From: Ancylobacter rudongensis
GTDB taxonomy: Bacteria > Pseudomonadota > Alphaproteobacteria > Rhizobiales > Xanthobacteraceae
NCBI RefSeq assembly: GCF_900100155.1
Contig: NZ_FMTP01000012.1
Coordinates: 1 to 40,382, forward strand
Direction of reading: 5' to 3'
DNA length: 40,382 nucleotides
The notes beneath the pieces are model-generated. The model was not told the DNA's origin and searched no databases. It worked only from the letters and a program-made list of their open reading frames with translations. Below are positions 12,098-19,601 of the stretch, piece by piece. Every line of letters starts with the position of its first letter. Positions within the stretch are counted from its first letter, which is position 1. A program made the position numbers and the translations under genes.

Positions 12098-14221
12098 CTA
12101 TCCGGGCGTATCCAAAACTACGCTAGAGCACGATCTAACTCGCTGATAAAAATAAATAATTCGCTCGGCATCTATCGGCGCCATGGCCGTTTCGCCGCCG
12201 ATTGCCGTCGATTGTTCGACCGCCTCAACAGATTCGTTGCTCACGGTGGGCTCGACATTCGACGCGCCCCGATCGGCGGTGCGCAACGGTTCGGGCAACC
12301 AGCCGGTATCGGCGAGCAGCGTCTGCGCTTCCGCTGCCATGTCGCCCTTCTTCAGATGCTCGATCCGATCGGCGGCGCGCTGCCCTTTCGCCTGGGAAAC
12401 CGCCTGAAGAATGCGAGCCTTCGTCACCCTGCCGAGGAAGTTGTCCACGGTCGGCTTCCACCCGGCCGCCGCCATGTCGAGGTCGACCGTCTGGGCCAGC
12501 CGGTCGGCATGGGCGGCAGCACGGGGCCGCCGGTTCCAGGGCTCATACACGGCGTTCACCGAGAGGCTGACGATGTGGGCGAACAAGCCCGCCTGGCTGT
12601 CGCCGTCCCATTCCCGCAGCGCGTCCCAGAGATCGGCCGATTCCTTGGGAAGCGCCTTCGACCAGCTTTCGTGGCGCACGCGGATCGCCTCAGCCGATGC
12701 GCTGTCGTTTAGCCCCGGCGCCTGCGTCCCGAAGCTGACACTCTTCAAATCGAGGTCGAGGCAGCTATCCGAGCCGTAGTGGTAGAAGGTCTTCAGCGTC
12801 AGAACGTGCAGGGCAGCGACGAAGGCAACGTCCGGCCGCTCGCCCAGCGCGTGGCGCAGGCCAAGCGTCCGGTGCGAGGTCAGCTCGGTCATCAGGCGGT
12901 CGGATATGGGCGAGAGACCCTCATCCTCCTCCGGCTCGGCGTCGGGCTCCGCCGTCATGACGGCTTCGTCGCCCTCGTAGCCAGCGGCCATAGCGCGTTC
13001 ATCGTCGCCGTCCGCGTCCGGCTCGGACGCAGGCTCGGCCGGCAATTCGTCTTCCGGTCGGACGTAGCCCCGCTCGACGCGAAGCTGACCGTCGGCGCCG
13101 ATGCTGACGAAAGCGCCGGCGCGAGCGATCTCGGCGGCGTCGAACACCACGGGACGGTTGTCGAAACCCTCGATCAGCGTCTCCAGCTCCGACAGGCGCT
13201 CATCCACTTCATCCGGAAGCTCGTCGGCGTCCTGATATTCGTCCGAAAGGCGGTCCAACTCGGACTGAAGCGCGTTGCGGCTTGCCTCCTCCTCGGCGGT
13301 CAGCGCGACGGCCTCGCCACGAAGCTGGCGCATACCGAAGGCATGGCCGTAGGCGAAGTCCGGCGCGACTTCGATCCACTTCCAGCCTTCGGCGGCGACC
13401 ACCTCGGCGTCCGCCTCCAGCTTGTCGGCGGTCATCTGGTCCACGAGCGGAACATCCTGCAGCCAGCCGCCATCGTCGCCTTGGAACAGGTCGCGCAGGA
13501 CCGTGCCACCGGCCGCGATGTAGGCGTCGAGACCGATGAACTGCGCCCGCTTGTCGGAGGCGCGGACCGCGCCCTCAGTCAGCATCCGGCGGATGACGTA
13601 GGGTTGCCTGTCGTAGGAAGCCTTCAGGCGCTCGAAGACCTGCTCTTGGCGCTCGTGGTCGCCGGAGACGGTGAAGGCCATGAGCTGGTCGAGCGTCATG
13701 CCGTCCTCGGCATAGACGTCGAGCAGCGCCGGCGAGACCGACGCCAGCTTCAGGCGCTGCTTCACCACGTTGACCGAGACGAAGAAGGCGGCGGCGATAT
13801 CTTCCTCGGACTGCCCCTTCTCGCGCAGCGCCAGGAAGGCCCGGAACTGGTCGAGAGGGTGCAACGGCGCGCGCTGGACATTCTCGGCGAGCGAGTCCTC
13901 CTCGGCGATGCCGCTGTCGCGGACGATGCACGGCACCGGCGAGGTCTTGGCGAGACGCTTCTGCTTCACGAGTAGCTCTAGCGCCCGGTAGCGCCGGCCT
14001 CCGGCCGGGATCTCGAACATGCCGGTCGGGGCGCCGGTCTGGTCGGTGACCGCGCGCACGCTGAGGCCCTGCAACAGGCCGCGGCGGGCGATATCGTCGG
14101 CCAGCTCCTCGATGGAGACGCCGGCCTTCACCCGCCGGACGTTCGACTGAGAGAGCAAGAGCTTGTTGAAGGGAATGTCGCGCGAGGGCGAGAGGGTGAT
14201 CTTCTGAACAGTGGTAGCCAT
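12098..14221 (-). CDS. ParB/RepB/Spo0J family protein (large, plasmid/ICE type)
   Basis: A 707-residue protein. The N-terminal ParB/Srx nuclease-like domain covers residues about 15-115 and includes SIEELADDIARRGLLQGL, the GGRRYRALELL CTP-binding segment and SLAENVQRAPLHP. A helix-turn-helix region follows (EEDIAAAFFVSVNVVKQRL). After that comes an extended, very acidic linker around residues 380-430 (PDADGDDERA, PDAEPEEDEG) and a helical C-terminal region. Chromosomal ParB is about 300 residues, so this is the long variant found on plasmids and integrative elements next to DUF932 proteins, probably a DNA-binding regulator or nuclease rather than the segregation ParB. ATG 14221 is preceded by GGAG about nine bases upstream; a longer frame to 14269 is less likely. 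The last residues (RVRSCSSVVLDTPG) run into the guaA junction and may be a frame altered by integration. Confidence 0.82.
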   Translation of the reverse strand: MATTVQKITLSPSRDIPFNKLLLSQSNVRRVKAGVSIEELADDIARRGLLQGLSVRAVTDQTGAPTGMFEIPAGGRRYRALELLVKQKRLAKTSPVPCIVRDSGIAEEDSLAENVQRAPLHPLDQFRAFLALREKGQSEEDIAAAFFVSVNVVKQRLKLASVSPALLDVYAEDGMTLDQLMAFTVSGDHERQEQVFERLKASYDRQPYVIRRMLTEGAVRASDKRAQFIGLDAYIAAGGTVLRDLFQGDDGGWLQDVPLVDQMTADKLEADAEVVAAEGWKWIEVAPDFAYGHAFGMRQLRGEAVALTAEEEASRNALQSELDRLSDEYQDADELPDEVDERLSELETLIEGFDNRPVVFDAAEIARAGAFVSIGADGQLRVERGYVRPEDELPAEPASEPDADGDDERAMAAGYEGDEAVMTAEPDAEPEEDEGLSPISDRLMTELTSHRTLGLRHALGERPDVAFVAALHVLTLKTFYHYGSDSCLDLDLKSVSFGTQAPGLNDSASAEAIRVRHESWSKALPKESADLWDALREWDGDSQAGLFAHIVSLSVNAVYEPWNRRPRAAAHADRLAQTVDLDMAAAGWKPTVDNFLGRVTKARILQAVSQAKGQRAADRIEHLKKGDMAAEAQTLLADTGWLPEPLRTADRGASNVEPTVSNESVEAVEQSTAIGGETAMAPIDAERIIYFYQRVRSCSSVVLDTPG

Positions 14222-14326
14222 CGGGATGTACTCCGCGACGAGCGCCGAAAGCCTCTCTCTCGGCATCAACTCGTCACGAAGCGCAGCGCCGCGGGACCGA
14301 CGATCAGGAAAGAGGGAACGGCACGG

Positions 14327-14358
14327 AGCCGGAGACTCGTAAAGCCGTGTCTCCGGCT
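14327..14358. repeat. 10-bp inverted repeat between the DUF932 and ParB-like genes
   Basis: AGCCGGAGAC at 14327-14336 pairs perfectly with GTCTCCGGCT at 14349-14358 across a 12-base loop. It lies in the 146-base gap between the DUF932 stop and the ParB-like start, on the leader of the latter. In the minus direction no T-tract follows, so it is not an obvious terminator of the DUF932 transcript; a protein-binding site or RNA hairpin are both possible. Confidence 0.5.
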
Positions 14359-14367
14359 TTCTGTGGG

Positions 14368-15564
14368 TCAGGCTGCCCGATCGAGAAGCTTCTTGGCCCG
14401 CGCCTCGAGAACGAGCCGCGCGTCCTGTTGGGTCTTGTCGCGGGCGACCGCGGTGATGCCCTGCACGAAATCGAACACGCTTTCGGGCTTACGGCCTTCT
14501 TCGGCCAGCACTGTCTCGATGATCTTTGCCGTCTCGGTCTTCGAGAAGCCGCGCTTGCGCAGGAAGTCGCTGCGATCTTCGTCGGTGCGGGCCACAATCT
14601 TTTCCCGCGCCGCCCTGATGCCGTTGACGAAGGGCATCGGCGAAGAATTGGCGAAGCGAGTCAGCGCCGGTGCCGCCTCATGCGCGAAGCGCGAGGCGGC
14701 GTATTTCGAGTGGCGGATGGTGATCTCCTCGAAATCCTCGACGCCCCACAAGTTCCGGTTCTGGCAAACGGCACGAAGATAAAAGCTGGCCATGCCGAGC
14801 GTCTTGGCGCCCACTTCGGAATTCCAGCAATAGAAGCCGCGGAAGTAGAGGTCGGGCGAGCCATCGGGCAGCCGACCGGCTTCAATCGGGTTCAGGTCGT
14901 CGACCAGGAAGAGGAAGACGTCGCGATCGGAGGCATAGAGCGTGGTCGTGTCCTGGGTGATGTCGACGCGCGGATTGTAGATGCCGGTCGACCAGTCGAG
15001 GACGCCCGGCACCTTCCAGCGGGTGTCGCCGGTGCCATTGCCGGCAATGCGCTGCACGGCCGCGACCAACTCGTGGTCGAAGATGCGGCCGTAGTCGGGC
15101 CCGGTAACGGCGCGCAGCTCAACGCGGCCATCTTCGATCTCGAGCGTCTTCACCTGCTCGGCGCGATGAGAAGTCAGGCCGTACTGCAGATTGATGCCGG
15201 CCAGCGGCGCCGGAAGCTGGCGCAAATAGGCCGCCGGCGCTCCGACCAGGCCGGCGAGCTGGCCGAAGCTCCAATGGGTGGGCTCGATCGGCGCATCCGA
15301 CCCGGGCAGTATAAGCGCCAGGCGCTCGGCATCGTCGCGGCTGGCGTCTACCCGGATCGCCGCACTCTCGACGGTTCGGGTACGGCTCCGTTCGGTCCGG
15401 CCACGAACGGCGGCATAGAGGTCCGACAGGGACAGGTAACGCTCGTCCGCCGGCCGCGAGAACCATTCTGACGATACCCGGCCGATCCGCTGGCCGCGGC
15501 TCACATCCACTTTGTAGCCGTCAGCGCGATCGAGAGCGGCGTCCAGAATCTCCACATGGGTCAT
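14368..15564 (-). CDS. DUF932 domain-containing protein
   Basis: A 398-residue protein of the DUF932 family, common on plasmids, integrative elements and phages. Family-like segments include YLSLSDLYAAVRGR near the N-terminus, a central SHRAEQVKTLEIEDGRVEL, and DRDVFLFLVDDLNPIE. Further on are YFRGFYCWNSEVGAKTLGMA and ICE-type QNRNLWGVEDFEEITIRHS. No enzyme motif is known for the family; DNA processing during element transfer or replication has been suggested from context only. It is the first gene of a leftward pair with the ParB-like gene. This pairing recurs in alphaproteobacterial mobile elements and is the main sequence evidence that the region right of guaA is or was mobile. Confidence 0.85.
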   Translation of the reverse strand: MTHVEILDAALDRADGYKVDVSRGQRIGRVSSEWFSRPADERYLSLSDLYAAVRGRTERSRTRTVESAAIRVDASRDDAERLALILPGSDAPIEPTHWSFGQLAGLVGAPAAYLRQLPAPLAGINLQYGLTSHRAEQVKTLEIEDGRVELRAVTGPDYGRIFDHELVAAVQRIAGNGTGDTRWKVPGVLDWSTGIYNPRVDITQDTTTLYASDRDVFLFLVDDLNPIEAGRLPDGSPDLYFRGFYCWNSEVGAKTLGMASFYLRAVCQNRNLWGVEDFEEITIRHSKYAASRFAHEAAPALTRFANSSPMPFVNGIRAAREKIVARTDEDRSDFLRKRGFSKTETAKIIETVLAEEGRKPESVFDFVQGITAVARDKTQQDARLVLEARAKKLLDRAA

Positions 15565-15655
15565 GGCTAGTCTCCATGACGGGCGCCGGAGGCCTCTCCT
15601 CCAACCCTCAACCCGTCACGGAGAACCCGTCCACACTCTCACTCTCAGGGGCGTT

Positions 15656-15758
15656 GCGGGGTCTCCCCGCAGAAGGGGTCGGCAGAGACCGATGGGCTCG
15701 GCCACAGGGGAAGACTTTCCCCTTTCAATCGGTGCCAACCCCATTCGTAAAATGGGGT
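15656..15758. repeat. Three closely spaced small hairpins in the divergent intergenic region
   Basis: The 271-base region between the DUF932 gene (leftward) and the antitoxin gene (rightward) contains three perfect inverted repeats. They are GCGGGG/CCCCGC (15656-15661, 15665-15670), AGGGGAA/TTCCCCT (15706-15712, 15717-15723) and ACCCCATT/AATGGGGT (15738-15745, 15751-15758). No ORF is supported here. They could be regulator sites or the remains of an element end. Confidence 0.5.
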
Positions 15759-15796
15759 GCTCTCCGCACAAGGCCGCAGTCACGCGTATTGCAGAG

Positions 15797-15824
15797 TGTC
15801 AGAAATCCGCGCATATTTCTGACA
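15797..15824 (+). promoter_or_regulatory. Probable operator/promoter of the DUF6088 antitoxin gene
   Basis: A perfect 10-bp inverted repeat, TGTCAGAAAT at 15797-15806 and ATTTCTGACA at 15815-15824, has an 8-base spacer. It overlaps a plausible weak promoter (TTGCAG at 15789-15794, 17-base spacer, CATATT at 15812-15817) and ends 11 bases before the start codon. AbiEi-type antitoxins are known to repress their own promoters by binding inverted repeats, so autoregulation is a reasonable inference. Confidence 0.6.
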
Positions 15825-15835
15825 GGGGGATGGCC

Positions 15836-16429
15836 ATGCAACGCTTGACCGAACAGATTCTTTCGCACGCGAAGGGGCTGCCTGAAGGTACGCCGCTCGC
15901 AGCCAAGAGCTTGCTCCATCTCGGAAGCCGGGCGGCGGTGGATCAGGCTCTGTCGCGCCTTGCCGAGCGGAGGCAACTGCTTCGGGCTGGACGGGGTGTG
16001 TACCTGCTGCCCGTTACTAGCCGGTTTGGTACGAGGGCTCCGTCAGTGGAGCAGGCAGTAGAGGCAATCGCTGCTCAGCGCGGTGAGGTCATCGTCTCGA
16101 GCGGCGCGGCTGCTGCTAACCGTCTTGGACTTACCGCACAGGTGCCGGCCCGGTCGGTCTATCTGACATCGGGGCGCTCCAGGAAGATGAGACTTGGAAA
16201 GCAGATCGTCGAGCTTCGCCACGCGCCACGATGGCAACTCACCCTGGCTCAGCGGCCCGTGGGCGAGGCGATACGAGCCCTGGCGTGGTTAGGACCGGAT
16301 GGGGCAGAGGCAGCTCTCCAAACCCTGAAGCGGAAGCTTGCACCCACTGCATTCAACGAGTTGGTCGCAGCGGCGCCGCAGCTCCCGACATGGCTGGCGC
16401 GAAGTGTCGGAAAGGTCGCGCATGGCTGA
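15836..16429 (+). CDS. DUF6088 / AbiEi-like type IV antitoxin
   Basis: A 197-residue protein with an N-terminal winged-helix that resembles AbiEi antitoxins: a first helix LTEQILSHAKGL, then AAVDQALSRLAERRQLLRAGRGVYLLP, the helix-turn-wing pattern. The rest is the DUF6088 C-terminal region (VEAIAAQRGEVIVSSGAAAANRLGLT, RSVYLTSGRSRKM). Partners in other genomes are AbiEii-type nucleotidyltransferase toxins encoded directly downstream. I prefer ATG 15836 because the GGGGG ribosome site at 15825-15829 touches the alternative ATG at 15830. The stop overlaps a short reading frame beginning MADAF that looks like a toxin remnant. The protein therefore seems to be an orphan antitoxin at the head of the defence cluster, where it could act as a transcription regulator of the genes downstream. 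Confidence 0.75.
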   Translation: MQRLTEQILSHAKGLPEGTPLAAKSLLHLGSRAAVDQALSRLAERRQLLRAGRGVYLLPVTSRFGTRAPSVEQAVEAIAAQRGEVIVSSGAAAANRLGLTAQVPARSVYLTSGRSRKMRLGKQIVELRHAPRWQLTLAQRPVGEAIRALAWLGPDGAEAALQTLKRKLAPTAFNELVAAAPQLPTWLARSVGKVAHG

Positions 16430-16520
16430 TGCTTTCCAACTCGCCTGGATCGAGTTCACGGATGTCGTGCCTTTCGGCAATAAGTTGACCGTCCCGCCGC
16501 TGTCCTGGTTCCGGAGCTAA
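16422..16520 (+). pseudogene. Possible remnant of an AbiEii-type toxin start
   Basis: A 32-codon frame begins with an ATG that overlaps the antitoxin stop (ATG at 16422, TGA at 16427), the usual coupling in antitoxin-toxin pairs. It starts MADAF, as I recall for toxins paired with DUF6088 proteins, but is then unlike any nucleotidyltransferase and stops after WFRS. The likely explanation is that a recombination event joined the first codons of a toxin gene to other DNA. It could instead be a chance short ORF. Confidence 0.35.
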
Positions 16521-16524
16521 GGCA

Positions 16525-17754
16525 TTGCGACAGGCGGCGAAACGATCCCGAACAAGACGCGCACCGGCGATCGAACCTGCGCTTGGCTGGACCTATCTCT
16601 CGCGTGAAGCGCTCGCTCGCGCGAAGGCGCAGATGGACGAAGAGTCCATGGGCGTGCGCGACGAGATTGGCTTCCTGACGATACACCAGCGATACGCCGA
16701 CCACTTCTTTCCCGGTACCTCGGTCCTGCATACCCGCGCGCGTTACGCGTTGTTCGTACCCTGGTTGTTCGAGGATCTCGCGGGTATAATCGGACCGGCT
16801 GCGCAGCGCGCCTTGCGTGAACGCGAGAGACTGCTCGCAGGACGGCTGAAAGCCAAGGGCGAAGCCCAGGTGATCGGCGGCCGCGTCTTTCCAAACCCCT
16901 CAAGTCAACCGCCGTCCACCGTCTATTGGAACGCGCTTGCGGTTTGGGGGATCTTGCGTCCGCGACTGGACGGTCGGACGATTTCTCGTGGACAGGCGCA
17001 TCGTTTACTGAAGACCGTCGGCTCGCCCAGCGACGACGATGGTCAGCCTCTCCTGAGCTTCGAGCCGCCTTTTGTGCGACTTCCCGATCGTCCGAAGAAT
17101 TGGCAGAGCGGACATATCTCGCTTCGTCTGAAGGAGGCGGAGGCCGGGTTCCTGCGTGAGCGCCTAGCGCAGTTGCGCGGCAATGGCGGCCGTGAACTGT
17201 CGCTGCTGGCAAGGCTTGTCAGGACCGAGGCAGCGGCTCCTGCAGAGATGTGGGCCGACGAAACATACGCCGTCGCCAGCGCAGATCATGGCCCGCTCAT
17301 CCGCGCGCGGCAGGCAGCTAGTCTCGCGGGCATCGGCCGCGCCGTCTACGACGCGTTGCTGGAGCGGATTGTCGAGATCGACGACAAGCGGCAAATCTCG
17401 GCCCGTCACCGCGAGCATCTCGGGGTTATCCTCGCGGAGCAGGGTCCGATCGCAGCCGGGCTCGATGTAGCGGCGCTCGAAGCGGACATTGGGTCTCTGC
17501 CGGCGAAATTGCGTGCTGTGGTGACGGCGACGAGGGACTGGATTGCTGCGGGATCGGGGAATCCTGTCGCGCTTTCTGACGTCTATACCGCAGCCGAGGC
17601 GCGCAAGGGACCGCGCGCACGGCTTGCGCCGACCCCCAATGGGCGGGCGCGGCGACTCGAGTGGTCGAGCGATGAACATGGCTTGGCCGGCCCCCTCCAT
17701 TACCGGTGGCAGCAGGTCAGTACGCTTCTCGACGATCTGGCTGATCCCGAATGA
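16525..17754 (+). CDS. DUF6361 family protein, first gene of defence module A
   Basis: A 409-residue protein with the DUF6361 N-terminal signature: LGWTYLSREAL, then GVRDEIGFLTIHQRYADHFF and PGTSVLHTRARYALFVPWLF. The C-terminal half is helical with no recognised catalytic motif. DUF6361 genes sit next to PLD and helicase genes in defence islands; I recall this trio as the Azaca system, where the role of the DUF6361 protein is unknown. The only in-frame start that keeps the family N-terminus is TTG at 16525, which has GGAG at 16513-16516, eight bases upstream. The nearest in-frame stop is at 16486, so a larger missing N-terminus cannot be excluded because the DNA just upstream seems rearranged. 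It overlaps the PLD gene by four bases (ATGA). Confidence 0.8.
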   Translation: MRQAAKRSRTRRAPAIEPALGWTYLSREALARAKAQMDEESMGVRDEIGFLTIHQRYADHFFPGTSVLHTRARYALFVPWLFEDLAGIIGPAAQRALRERERLLAGRLKAKGEAQVIGGRVFPNPSSQPPSTVYWNALAVWGILRPRLDGRTISRGQAHRLLKTVGSPSDDDGQPLLSFEPPFVRLPDRPKNWQSGHISLRLKEAEAGFLRERLAQLRGNGGRELSLLARLVRTEAAAPAEMWADETYAVASADHGPLIRARQAASLAGIGRAVYDALLERIVEIDDKRQISARHREHLGVILAEQGPIAAGLDVAALEADIGSLPAKLRAVVTATRDWIAAGSGNPVALSDVYTAAEARKGPRARLAPTPNGRARRLEWSSDEHGLAGPLHYRWQQVSTLLDDLADPE

Positions 17755-19601
17755 GCGGCGCGATCGACAGTTGGCCAGCTCTTTCGTTTCTGGAAGGCCT
17801 GCGTCCCGGTCCTGACGAGAATGTCGAATTGGCGTTGCTGGCGTCTTATTCGGCAGACCTTGGATCCATCGGCGCGGCCTTGCTAGCCCTCGCCGGCAAG
17901 GACAATGAGGCGGGGCGAGGGAGCCCCTCCGATTTCGCCGATGCCGTTGAACGCCTGCGCGGCAAGGTGCGGATCATCATCCAGCGCGGTCGGCTTGCGA
18001 AGATGCGGCGAACGCCGCGGATCGCGGCGGTGCTGGACCAATTCGTGCGGGAAGTCGATTTCGACGAAGCGACCCATAGCTGGCATCCCAAGGCAGCGCT
18101 GATACGGACGCGGAGCGAAAGCGGCGAGACCGGCTGGCGGCTCTGGATCGGAAGCCGAAATCTCACCGAGTGCGTCAACCGCGACATCGGGCTTCTGCTG
18201 GTGTCAGGGGAGAATGGCGGAGGCCCCATCTCCGGGGCAGGCGATCTGGCACGCGCGTTAGCTGAGCGTGCCGAGCTGAAGGGCGTCCGGCCTGCTTCCC
18301 TCGCGACTGCGGTTACGAAGATCCCGTGGCGAGCGCCCGCCGGCGTGCGCGTCGAGCGAATTCGCTGGTCTACGGGGACAGGAGGCCTGCAAGCTCCAGC
18401 TCCACCGGCAGGGGCCGATGAAATCGTCGTCGTTAGCCCGTTCATCGACAAGAATTTCTTGGCCGGACAAGTGTCGAAGGGGCCGAAGCCCGCCCGTCGC
18501 GTGCTGCTAACGACCATGCGCGAGATCGAGCGGGTCGGCCCGTCGCTCTCCTCGTTCGACGATTTGTTGGCGCTGGATGCGCCGGATTATCCCATCGGCG
18601 ACCCGGAGCCGGAGCAGGCGAACACCGGATCGGCATCTGACGCAGACACTGCGGATGACGAGGAGGCAGAGATCGGCCGAGGCCTCCATGCCAAATTGCT
18701 GTTCGTGCGCGCGGGACGAAAGCGGACCCTATGGCTCGGAAGCGCGAACGCCACCATGCGGGCGTGGACGGGCCGCAACGCGGAGGTCATCGCCGAGTTG
18801 CAGATTACCGAGGCTCTGGAGAAAGGTCTGAAGGCGTTGCTCGACTCGGCGCGGATTGTCGAGGCGCCGGATACCGAATATCAGCCGGACGCCGCGGCGC
18901 TGGAAGAAGAAGCGCTCGAGCGAGCTCGGGCGCAGGTCGCAGCGCGGTGGGCGAGCACGCTCAGCATCGACGGGGATGAAATCCGTCTCGTCCATGGTTC
19001 CGATCTCTATCCCGATGGACCGCATCCCGAGGAAGCCGACATCCTGCTCGAAGTCGGTGCCTTGCACGGCGAACTCAAAGCATGGCCGCGGCGACAGACG
19101 ACGGTGGCGCTTGGGTCGACGCTTCCTGCCGAACGGAGCGAATTCGTGCGCTTGCGTGTCAGCCGCGGTGCGAAGGGGCTTTCCTGGCTGCAGCGCGCCC
19201 CTGCCGACCCGCCTTTCGGCGAAGAGCGCGATCGTGCGGCCTTCGTGCGATTTCTGGGAGCGAGGGGCTTTCTTCTCTGGCTGGCAGGACTGTTGGCTGA
19301 CGACGGCCGCGATGGGGAGGATGACTGGACGATCGAGAAGCAACAGGATCGTGCAGCCCCCGGTGCAAATCCAGCGCTTGACCCCGCACTGCCGACGCTG
19401 GAGGAGATGCTCGCGGCCTGGTCGCGCGATCAGAACAAGTTTCGCGAAATCGAACGCCGCGTTTCAGAATACCTGCCGGCGGTGCTGGAACAGGCCGGCC
19501 AGGAAGACCCGCAAACCGCTGCGATGCTGCGGCGCTTCGAGGAGCTTTGGGGCAAGCTGCGGGTCGGCCTCGGCGAAGAGCGGAGGGGGAAGCGTCGGTG
19601 A
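17751..19601 (+). CDS. Phospholipase D-like nuclease-family protein, defence module A
   Basis: A 616-residue protein with two HKD half-sites. The first is WHPKAAL (His112, Lys114) followed by LWIGSRNLT (GSRN at 134-137). The second is LHAKLLF (His313, Lys315) followed by LWLGSANAT (GSAN at 330-333). HKD enzymes use two such sites for phosphodiester transfer; in defence systems (DISARM DrmC, Mokosh, Azaca-like) they are thought to act as nucleases. An acidic insert of about 20 residues (ASDADTADDEEAE) separates the halves. The C-terminal third is helical and may contact the helicase. Its neighbours overlap on both sides: ATGA with the DUF6361 gene and GTGA with the helicase gene, indicating a three-subunit complex made in fixed ratio. 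Catalytic use is inferred from intact residues. Confidence 0.85.
   Translation: MSGAIDSWPALSFLEGLRPGPDENVELALLASYSADLGSIGAALLALAGKDNEAGRGSPSDFADAVERLRGKVRIIIQRGRLAKMRRTPRIAAVLDQFVREVDFDEATHSWHPKAALIRTRSESGETGWRLWIGSRNLTECVNRDIGLLLVSGENGGGPISGAGDLARALAERAELKGVRPASLATAVTKIPWRAPAGVRVERIRWSTGTGGLQAPAPPAGADEIVVVSPFIDKNFLAGQVSKGPKPARRVLLTTMREIERVGPSLSSFDDLLALDAPDYPIGDPEPEQANTGSASDADTADDEEAEIGRGLHAKLLFVRAGRKRTLWLGSANATMRAWTGRNAEVIAELQITEALEKGLKALLDSARIVEAPDTEYQPDAAALEEEALERARAQVAARWASTLSIDGDEIRLVHGSDLYPDGPHPEEADILLEVGALHGELKAWPRRQTTVALGSTLPAERSEFVRLRVSRGAKGLSWLQRAPADPPFGEERDRAAFVRFLGARGFLLWLAGLLADDGRDGEDDWTIEKQQDRAAPGANPALDPALPTLEEMLAAWSRDQNKFREIERRVSEYLPAVLEQAGQEDPQTAAMLRRFEELWGKLRVGLGEERRGKRR

Noticed and set aside
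12779..13975. A 398-codon plus-strand frame opposite the ParB-like gene
   Set aside because: The minus strand shows a recognisable ParB domain; the plus-strand translation has no family features.
14347..15471. A 374-codon plus-strand frame opposite the DUF932 gene
   Set aside because: The DUF932 family match on the minus strand explains the region.
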